Positions 56,852 through 64,000 of a stretch of DNA of 64,000 nt are shown here, one piece after another. Origin of the DNA: Sorghum bicolor (lineage: Eukaryota; Streptophyta; Magnoliopsida; Poales; Poaceae); NCBI RefSeq assembly GCF_000003195.3, contig NC_012871.2, forward strand, positions 10,961,997 to 11,025,996, written 5' to 3'. Under the pieces are notes generated by a model. The model searched no databases and was not told where the DNA came from. It saw nothing but the letters and a program-made list of their open reading frames with translations. Position 1 is the stretch's first letter. Every line of letters begins with the position of its first letter. Made by a program: the position numbers and the translations under genes.

Positions 56852-59800
56852 TTGAGGAACGGTGCTGGAGAGGTGTCGTCCATGGCCGAGGAGCCGATGG
56901 CGGGTGAAAATGACGATGTCGTCTACCTTGTCACCGGCAATGACGACCTGATCACGGTTGGGCTATCCTTAGAGCTCGACGACGACGGTCATGCCGCTTA
57001 TGCATTGTTTGATAATGACGTACGCTCTATGCCTGTTCTAATCGATCTAGATCTAGATGGCGATGATGCAGGGGTGGCGGCAATGGCAATAGGGATGGGG
57101 TTGGCCTCCAACACCCACAACATAGGTGATACCCCATCCTCATCTGGTGTTGCTTCTAGTAAGCGCAAGTCTAAGTGTTGGCCTGATTTGAAGAGATCTT
57201 TGAGACGATTAATGGTAACCAAGTTCGAACACAAGCTATCTGTAAAATGTGTAGGACCACATTGAGTGCTAGATCTGTTGCTAATACTGGCCACATACTA
57301 AGGCACCAAAAGTCTTGTAAGAAAAAAATTGATCATGCTGCTAGGGTTCAGTCAAGACTTGCTTTTAATCATGATGGTTCTCTGCATAACTGGAACTATG
57401 ATCCTGCTATTGCTCGTTCTGAGTTGTGTAGATTGATTGCTAGGCTTGACCTTCCTCTAGGTATAGGTGAGACAGAGGCTTGGGAAGACTATATTGTTCG
57501 TACTCATAATCCTAGGTTTATTAAGTCTTCTAGAAGAACCACCACTAGAGATCTTAGTAAGTTGTTTAATGAGCGTCGTGATAAACTTAAGAATTCTATG
57601 TTGTCTATTGCTTCATCTATTGCTTTGACTTCAGACATCTGGTCTAGTAATGCTAAGGAGGACTATATTAGTGTTGTTGCTTAGTGAATGCTGATTGGGA
57701 GTTGTAGAAAATGGTTATTGGTCTTAGATTGATTCAAGTGAATCATACTAGTCAGAACATTGCTGAAAGTGTTGTTGTTGTAGTTTAAGAGTTTGGTCTA
57801 ATTGATAAGACTTTTGCTATCACTTTAGATAATACTTCTTCTAATGCTATGGCTATGGAAACTTTGACACCCATGTATGTTGGTTACTTGGGTTCTGATC
57901 TTATTGTTAAGACTAGACTAAATACGGTTGAAACCTTACCTAGAAGATTTTAGAACTGCAATAAATTTCTTGAATTCCTCTAATCAACGAATTGCTATGT
58001 TCAAGAACTATTGTATTGCTAAGGGTGTTAGACCTAGAAAGTTTGGTTTGGATATGGATGTTAGATGTAATGCTACTTATTTTATGTTGAAACACTTGGT
58101 TCCATATAGTGATGTTTTTTCTGTGTTCATTAGTTCAAATTATGGAACTACACTGTTAACTCAAAACCATTGGTATGCTGCTGAGAAGATTTTGGAGTCC
58201 CTACAACTCTTTTATGACTATTGTTGATGATTGATAATGTCAATATTTATTAGAACTTTAGACACAAGGGAACACATGAATACACACTAGTATAGGGTTT
58301 TAACTGACAATTTCCACGAGTTTTGGTAATTCTACATTTTCCAAGGATTATTCCAAAAAAACATAAAAAAGGTGATTATAGTGCATAATTACCACGAAAC
58401 TCATCCGCGACGGAAAACATCACGAGAAGACTCAGAAAGAGTCTAGAAGACACCCGAAGGAGCAAGGCCCATAGAGGAGCCCAGGTGGGGCCGGTCGGCC
58501 CCACCTTAGGGCCGGTCGGCGCCCTAGGTCATCCGCTGGCCATCACCTTCTGGTGTCTTCCTCCTACGCCTCCTTGGAAGTCAATCAAAGTATCTTTATG
58601 CTGATTTTAGGTTGGGTTGATCCGACGGTGCATGCAAGATGAAGTCGTGGATCGATGACGTGGTGGTTCCTTGCCCCCTACTACACCTCGGCCTATATAA
58701 TAATGACGCCCCAAGGCCCCTCCAAGAGGTATTTTATACCCCAGTGCTTCGTATTCTCTACATAATTAGGGTTAGGGTCCCTCTAGTTGATCTAGTTCTA
58801 GTTCATCTAGATGTAGCAATTAGGAGAGACTAGTTCTTCTAGATCTAGTCTTGTTTAGAGATTAGAGAGATTGAGTAGAGGAGTAGAGATTCTGGAGGAC
58901 TTCTGGCCTGTCAGCGCTTCTTCGTGGCTATATTCTTCTAGATTCAGTTCCCTCGCCCGGAGCTACGTTCTGAGGTACTTTTGTATTTACCATTCCAATT
59001 TAAGTAAGCAACTTGTTCTTATTCGTTCTTTGATTCACATCTCATATGAGTGCTTTGATCTTAGTCATTACTTGGTTGAAGTAGTATTTTGTAGTGTAGG
59101 CGTGATGCCTAGGCTAGGTTTACTTGTGAATGTCCCTTGATCAGCCATACTATGGTAGCTTGTGTAGGTGACTTTATAGCTATGTTGAATTCTCTGTAGT
59201 CCACATTCCGTTGATAGGACTGATAGGCTTATAGGTGCCTAGTAGGAGATTACTCTGTTTCTTCTCCTATTCGGGTTACTTGTCCGATAAGATGATATTA
59301 TACAAAGTTTACCGGAGTCAATCCCAGAGTGCATTAGCTATTTCCTTTTTCTTGATATGAACTAGCCTAATTGTAGGGTTAAGTCTATATATTTTGTCAT
59401 CATCACAACTGTTCCCTGTGGATACGATACTTAAAACCTCCGGGTAAAATGTGATACTGGTATGATATCTGTGCGCTTACAGATAATCCTACTTAAAACT
59501 TATTTAATGGAGTGCAGTTAATTTATACTAACAAGTGCACTATTGTTTTATCTCGTGTTTATTATCCCACCAGTCTACTTGTTCTACACCATGTTTTGGA
59601 GATTGAATCTCATTTGTATGCATATGAAAACGATCAGAATCTGAGAAATATTGTGCATCATATGAAGCTTAAATTCCTTAAATACTGGAAGCACATACCA
59701 CAATTATACTCATATGCATTCATTCTTGATCCTAGAGCTAAGATGAGAGATTTTCATAGGGTCCTCCAATTACTTGCTGAATGCACTAGTTATGAGAACA

Positions 59801-60376
59801 ATACTTACTATTCTAATGTTAAAACTGAATTATATAAATTGTTTGACAAATATGACATGAAGTTTGGTGCAGTTAGGTCAAGAAGGGTTACATAGCCTTC
59901 AAACCATACAGGTAAGAAAAAACAGGCTTGGTGGAGAATCTTTGGAGAACCAGGTTCAGGTTCAGGTGTTGTTGGTCTTTCCCCTGCCACTTCTTCTAGC
60001 TCTCCTGAATGTGAACTTGCATGTTATTTAGACAGTGACTGTATCACTTCTTATGAAGATGATTTTGACATACTTCTCTGGTGGTGTGACCACAAACTAA
60101 CCTATCCAATCCTATCTATTATGGTTAGAGATATTATGTCAGTTCCTGTTTCAACTTGTTCTTCAGAGTCTTATTTCAGCTTGTCAGGAAGAATCATTGA
60201 AGAATAGTGTCAGCATTTGTTACCTAAAACTGTTGAGATGCTGACATGCTTGAAGGACTGGGAGTTAGGAGAAAAGAGAACAACATTCAGCTGCTGACAA
60301 CAAAGAGCTTGAAGAAGCATTCAAGAATTTGTATCTTGATGAAGATGATGGTGGAGCTGACGATGCTGGTGGTTGA
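56852..60376 (+). pseudogene. BED-finger hAT transposase (RICESLEEPER/Ac type), split and degenerate
   Basis: The acidic N-terminus leads to a BED zinc finger. A one-base deletion (57187-57189) shifts the frame at SKCWPD, after which CKMCRTTLSARSV and HILRHQKSC complete the finger. The core follows (FNERRDKLKNSMLSIASSIA, LTSDIWSSNAKEDYISVVA, about 57600-57680), then stops at 57682, 57706 and 57786. The stretch expected before KPYLEDFRTAINF is partly deleted (about 57905). After LQLFYDY (58217) a 1.3-kb insertion interrupts, and the frame resumes at 59548 (VYYPTSLLVLHHVLEI). The hAT C-terminal dimerisation motif CSSESYFSLSGRIIEE is at about 60160, and the end is near 60376. Confidence 0.85.
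58226..59538 (+). mobile_element. 1.3-kb LTR-like insertion with 9-bp direct repeat
   Basis: The hAT frame is interrupted between two copies of ACTATTGTT (58217-58225 and 59539-59547). The insert looks like a Ty3/gypsy-type LTR: a TATA-like TATATAATAATGAC near 58690, and the tail phrase CTGTGGATACGATACTTAAA at 59415, which is common before such LTR ends. It has no coding capacity, so a solo LTR is the simplest reading. A 9-bp duplication is longer than the usual 5 bp, so another element type, for example a MULE, cannot be excluded. Confidence 0.55.
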
Positions 60377-61179
60377 GACTAACACTTAGCTTGAGAGTGC
60401 AAGTGGACTTGCTTTTGTGTGAGTTGAGACTGGAGAGTGTTGTCCCTCACTCACTTTAGTTGTATCATTTTTTATTTGAACAATGGACTGTAATAGTTTA
60501 GGTAAGACAATATTATGAGTTGGCTGCACTCTTTTTTCCAGTCTAGGGTTTCTCACAAGGGTGAGTTTTACCTATACAGGTTTTTAACGAGGCAACATTG
60601 CACAGAACAGCTCTTTTTGTTATCTAAATTCTAAGTCTTCTGATGATTTGATCTAAATTCTAAGTTTACTTGATACTTGATTCTAAGTCTTGGCTGTGAA
60701 TGCTGTTACTTGATACTTGATTATTAATATGACTGAGTTGATGAAATGATGAGTATTTCAAAGAATTTGAAAATTTGGTTTTGAGATGAATCTTTTGAAG
60801 TGTTTTACTGTAAAACGGGCTATGGGTTGACACTGTACACAACTTTTCCGTGCTTCACAGGCTAGCACGGCATGGAAATTGGCCCATAGTACCATGCCTG
60901 GGACAAAGGCTAGGCCCACGTGTCTGAGAGGCACAGCCTGCAGGGCACGACGTGCCTAGTCGGCCTGGTATCGGGCCGTGCCGGGCCGCACCGGCCTGCT
61001 GCCCATATATATATTCCTGCCTCAATTATAGGTGGTTTCCAAAAGTGGTTGTCTTTTTCTCTTTTAATTATTACTGCTGAACATTTGAAAAAATCAAAGT
61101 AAATCATAGAAAAAAATAAAATATAGTTTCATATGATGCGCATTTTATGTCCTAGATGTTGTTACTGTTTTCTTTAAAG

Positions 61180-61248
61180 TTAGTTAAACTTAAACAAAGT
61201 TTAACTAACACAGATTTTAGGAATTGATTCTTTCGTGGACGGAGGGAG
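61180..61248. mobile_element. Stowaway MITE remnant
   Basis: The right end GTGGACGGAGGGAG followed by TA is a typical Stowaway end. A degraded left part may reach back to about 61012. Confidence 0.5.
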
Positions 61249-61558
61249 TATATCAAACCAAGCAAGCTAACAAGGTATGGACTATTGATAATGCAAATTT
61301 CCACAATTGTCGGTTTAGCTAATAAACGAGCTTTCTTATTATCCATTTGCTTTAACCTACAGAAGTTTTGGAGGAAATTAAAATTTTAGAGTAGCAGAGG
61401 AAAGAGTTCTAAATTTATATACTCATTTTGTTGAGAACCATTTATCTTAGAAAAAACTGCATTCATTCCCAAGGGGCTCTGATTGTTTGCTGAAGTTCAA
61501 GCAGCGGAGAGTTTGACACCGTTTCATATTAATAATTAATAATTGAGAAAACCACTAA

Positions 61559-61803
61559 GGCCTTGTTTGGTTTACCTCAAAAACCAAAAACTTTTCAAGA
61601 TTCTCCTTCACATCGAATCTTGCGGCACATATGCATGGAGCATTAAATATAGATGAAAATAAAAACTAATAACACAATTTGATTGTAAATCGCGAGACGA
61701 ATCTTTTAAGCCTAGTTACTCTATGATTGGACAATGTTTGTCAAATAAAAACGAAAGTGCTATAGTGTCGTTTTTGCAAAAAATTTTGGAACTAAACAAG
61801 GCC
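61559..61803. mobile_element. Tourist-like MITE (GGCCTTGT family), TAA duplication
   Basis: It starts GGCCTTGTTTGG and ends AACTAAACAAGGCC, flanked by TAA (61556-61558 and 61804-61806). Second member of the family at 46311-46552. Confidence 0.9.
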
Positions 61804-62130
61804 TAAACGAAGTCGAGAAATCATCAAGGCACTACTGCATACAGGGTCTTTGCCGAGAGCCTCAGACGCTCGGCAAAGGCAGTCTTGCTCTCGGCAAAGC
61901 CTTTGCCGAGAGTAGCTCTCGGCAAAGGCCTATCGGCACATCTTTTATCGGCAAAAGGCCTTTGCCGAGAGCTATTCATCGGGCTCTCGGCAAAGGGTTT
62001 GCCGAGAGCCACCGCCAGCTCTCGGCAAAAAAAAGTAGTCGTTACGGTGTCGGCGGGCTGACGGCAACTTTGCCGAGAGCTGCCAGGCCAAGCTCTCGGC
62101 AAAGATTTATTTTATTTTTTTTTGAAAAAA

Positions 62131-62475
62131 TTCTTTGCCGAGAGCCTCCAGAACGGCTCTCGGCAAAGAGATAATTTTTTTTTTGAAAATAGTCTTTGTC
62201 GAGAGCCTCCAGGAGGGCTCTAGGCAAAGAGATAATTTTTTTTTGAAAATAGTCTTTGCCGAGAGCCTCCAGGAGGGCTCTAGGCAAAGAGATAATTTTT
62301 TTTTTGAAAATAGTCTTTGCCGAGAGCCTCCTGGAGGGCTCTAGGCAAAGAGATATTTTTTTAAAAAAATAGTCTTTGCCGAGAGCCTCCAGGAGGGCTC
62401 TCGGCAAAGAGGTAAATTTATTTTTTTTTAAAATAGTCTTTGCCGAGAGCCTCTAGAAGGGCTCTCGGCAAAGCT
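62131..62475. repeat. Six-unit tandem array of about 60-bp hairpin-forming units
   Basis: Each unit has TTTGCCGAGAGCCTCC, then a GGAGGGCTC-GGCAAAG arm inverse to it, then an A/T-rich spacer. Units begin near 62131, 62191, 62251, 62311, 62371 and 62431. Transcripts would fold into repeated hairpins. Confidence 0.85.
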
Positions 62476-62895
62476 GGGTATTTGGCCATTCCCTGGCTCC
62501 TTTGCCGAGAGCCGCTTCCCCTGGCTCTCGGCAAACCTGCCATTTTCGCCGAGATGACTCTCGGCAAAGGCACCATTTTTCAGGTTTGCCGAGAGGGGCT
62601 CTCCGCAAATCGACCAAAATTTTTTTCCCTATTTTTCATCCAATTTTCACTGAACTGATCATATGACACATATATTTTCAAAAAATCACATATTTCACTT
62701 CAAAGAGCCTGTAGCTCACATATTCGACATCGATAACAATATATACCACAATCCACATAAATTATCATTTCCATCACTTTCTCCATCATAACAAGTTCAA
62801 ATACTCCAAACTAAGTTCACATACATCCAAACTAAGTCCAACATGTTCAATAACCACAATCCACAAAGTTCACATGTTTAAAAAAAATAAGTGCA

Positions 62896-63336
62896 TCACT
62901 GTGAAGGCCCCCAGTTGATATGAGGGACACCTAGGCCGCGTACCGCAGGAGAGCCACCATCTGGAGGAGTCGGCGAGATGCCAGGTGTTGGAGAAATAAC
63001 AGGTGCCACGTTCGAACCCACCGACGGAGGCTGCACAAAGGAGAACATCGTTTATTAGACAAGATGACGACAATAACTAGTTTAGGACTTACTTGTGTCA
63101 TTGAGTTTCCTCACAGGAGTATTAATAGGAGTAGTAAATACATGAGAGGGTTGACGTGGAGCCAGTAGCGTAGCTGGCAGGGCTACACCCGTCTGGGCCC
63201 CAACCGACTGCAGGAACGCTATCATTTCTGCCATCTGTTGCTCATGGGCAAGCTGGTCGGCCTCTCGCTGGTGCTCTTGAGCCTCCAACCGCTCAGCCAT
63301 CCTCTGCTGCTCGGCCCTTGATGCTTCGAGCTCAGC
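62896..63336 (-). CDS. C-terminal exons of a Ptta/En/Spm-type transposon protein
   Basis: Exon 63336-63093 encodes a Glu/Gln-rich coiled coil (MAERLEAQEHQREADQLAHE, MAEMIAFLQSVGAQTG) and a Pro-rich stretch, and ends before GTAAGT. The last exon 63030-62896 reads PPSVGSNVAPVISPTPG then GGSPAVRGLGVPHINWGPS to a TGA. The junction phase does not favour this frame over the alternative, so the C-terminus is uncertain. Such proteins bind the element ends or assist the transposase in CACTA elements. Upstream exons are near 63500 or lost to the CACTA at 63672. Confidence 0.55.
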
Positions 63337-63671
63337 CTACAACATTTGAAATCAAATGTTAGATTAATGCAAAGGTACCTATTTCGGACGGGAGACGCCT
63401 AACTGGGTCACATGATCTACGACAAGAAACCCTAAACCCTAAATAAGAATGCATGAAAAGTACAAGATGCGGGAAGAGAGGGTATACTTAGTGTGAAGGT
63501 GTAGCAGAGACACTCCGGGTCCGCTCCTATGCACACACCTCTCTGCAAAATGAAACGATACGATTAGGTCAAATTTTTGGCAGCACCTCCCCTGTGCAGA
63601 TATGTTTTTTTCTCTATCCGTGCAACTATTTCACAAATAGGTACAAATCACAGCCATTAATCATAGCCATT

Positions 63672-64000
63672 CACTACTACAGAACGAACAGGCCTTTGGT
63701 CACTTGCCCAAAATGAACAATAATCTCGGCCAAAACAGCGTCCGGGAGAAAACATATTTAGTCCCGGTTGGTCTAAAAGTCCCCTGCCCAACGGCTATTA
63801 TGTCAGACATCGGCAGAGGTGACTTTTAGTCCCGGTTGGTCTCACCAACCGGGACAAAAGCCTAGCCTTTAGTCCCGGTTGGTACCACCAACCGGGATTA
63901 AAAGCTTTTGTCCCGGTCCGTCCCACCGGCCGGGACTAGTGTTGAAATTTAGTCCCGGTTTTTAAAAGGAACCGGGACTAAATATCCCTCCCCATATTTG
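63672..64000. mobile_element. Left end of another CACTA element
   Basis: It starts CACTACTACAGAACGAACAG. Copies of TAGTCCCGGTTGGT and ACCAACCGGGAC follow in both orientations, a common grass CACTA subterminal set. It continues outside the window. The preceding 3 bp are ATT. Confidence 0.85.

Larger units (their letters stand above)
51838..61004 (+). mobile_element. Ac-like hAT element containing two nested insertions
   Basis: The left end GGGCATCCAGTCCGAGC and the inverse of the right end GGGCAGCAGGCCGG are imperfect inverted repeats. The flanks CTATATAT (51830-51837) and ATATATAT (61005-61012) match at 7 of 8 bases, as expected for hAT. The low-complexity flank makes this weaker evidence. 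Inside are a CACTA-like element (51906-56124), a BED-hAT transposase relic (56852-60376), and a 1.3-kb insertion (58226-59538) that splits it. Without the two insertions the hAT element would be about 3.6 kb. Confidence 0.65.
61830..64000 (-). mobile_element. CACTA element with TTTGCCGAGAGC repeats, left end only
   Basis: The left end is CACTACTGCATACAGGG at 61830, followed by many TTTGCCGAGAGC / GCTCTCGGCAAAG copies to about 62610. A minus-strand transposase-type gene starts inside (62896-63336). A second CACTA element begins at 63672, and since this element's right end is absent, the second is probably inserted into it. The element continues beyond the window. Confidence 0.75.

Noticed and set aside
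61962..62658. ORFs repeating MPRASRRALGK-like peptides
   Set aside because: They only reflect translation of the CACTA hairpin array.
1..64000. tRNA and rRNA genes
   Set aside because: No cloverleaf tRNA or intact rRNA was seen. Only a diverged 5S-like segment at 51028-51113.
1..64000. A new multi-gene defence or metabolic system
   Set aside because: All multi-gene groups here are transposon gene sets or duplicated F-box relics. I found no coherent set of intact host genes.

Overview
This window is nuclear DNA from a grass, most likely a panicoid (sorghum, sugarcane or Miscanthus type). The reasons are the CACTA families with subterminal repeats such as GTGCTAAAGGG and TTTGCCGAGAGC, Tourist-like MITEs that begin GGCCTTGTTTAG with TAA target duplications, Stowaway MITEs, Ty1/copia elements with tRNA-iMet primer sites, and decayed copies of grass-expanded families (F-box proteins, Rx-N-type resistance proteins, U-box ARM proteins). 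The genus is an inference. Nearly the whole window is transposable elements at different stages of decay. Only one short host gene looks intact: a two-exon defensin-like peptide gene at 28433-28767.

Layout. 1-4678: the end of an autonomous-type CACTA element with three minus-strand genes (Ulp1-like protease, TNP2 transposase, small GRF-like zinc-finger protein). 5174-7789: an hAT element with a broken ZMYM1-like transposase. 9040-9811 and 9903-10909: two non-autonomous or truncated CACTA elements. 11093-12352: LTR-retrotransposon and LINE remnants. 14425-16099: a broken Rx-N resistance-like gene. 17220-17724: a U-box/ARM gene relic. 17943-24663: a copia element with both LTRs and many stop codons. 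25606-28320: an unrecognised exon-like ORF, diverged repeats, a tandem duplication and MITEs. 30723-36119: a complete but internally deleted CACTA element with TNP2 and Ulp1 pseudogenes.

36426-50330 holds three decayed minus-strand F-box copies of one family that share an intron position. The second copy is split by a truncated copia element (39530-43555), and a 1-kb CACTA element sits upstream of it. 51838-61004 is a nest: an Ac-like hAT element contains a 4.2-kb CACTA-like element (51906-56124), which carries captured exon-like segments, and a 1.3-kb LTR-like insertion that splits the hAT transposase. The right end (61830-64000) holds two further CACTA elements, one apparently inserted in the other.

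I found no convincing new multi-gene system. The most interesting items are the gene-capturing CACTA-like element, the paired autonomous/non-autonomous CACTAG family, the defensin-like gene, the NLR-like gene broken by a small insertion with a 19-bp duplication, a 5S-rRNA-like repeat, and a minisatellite that keeps an open reading frame. All splice sites and boundaries were read by eye.
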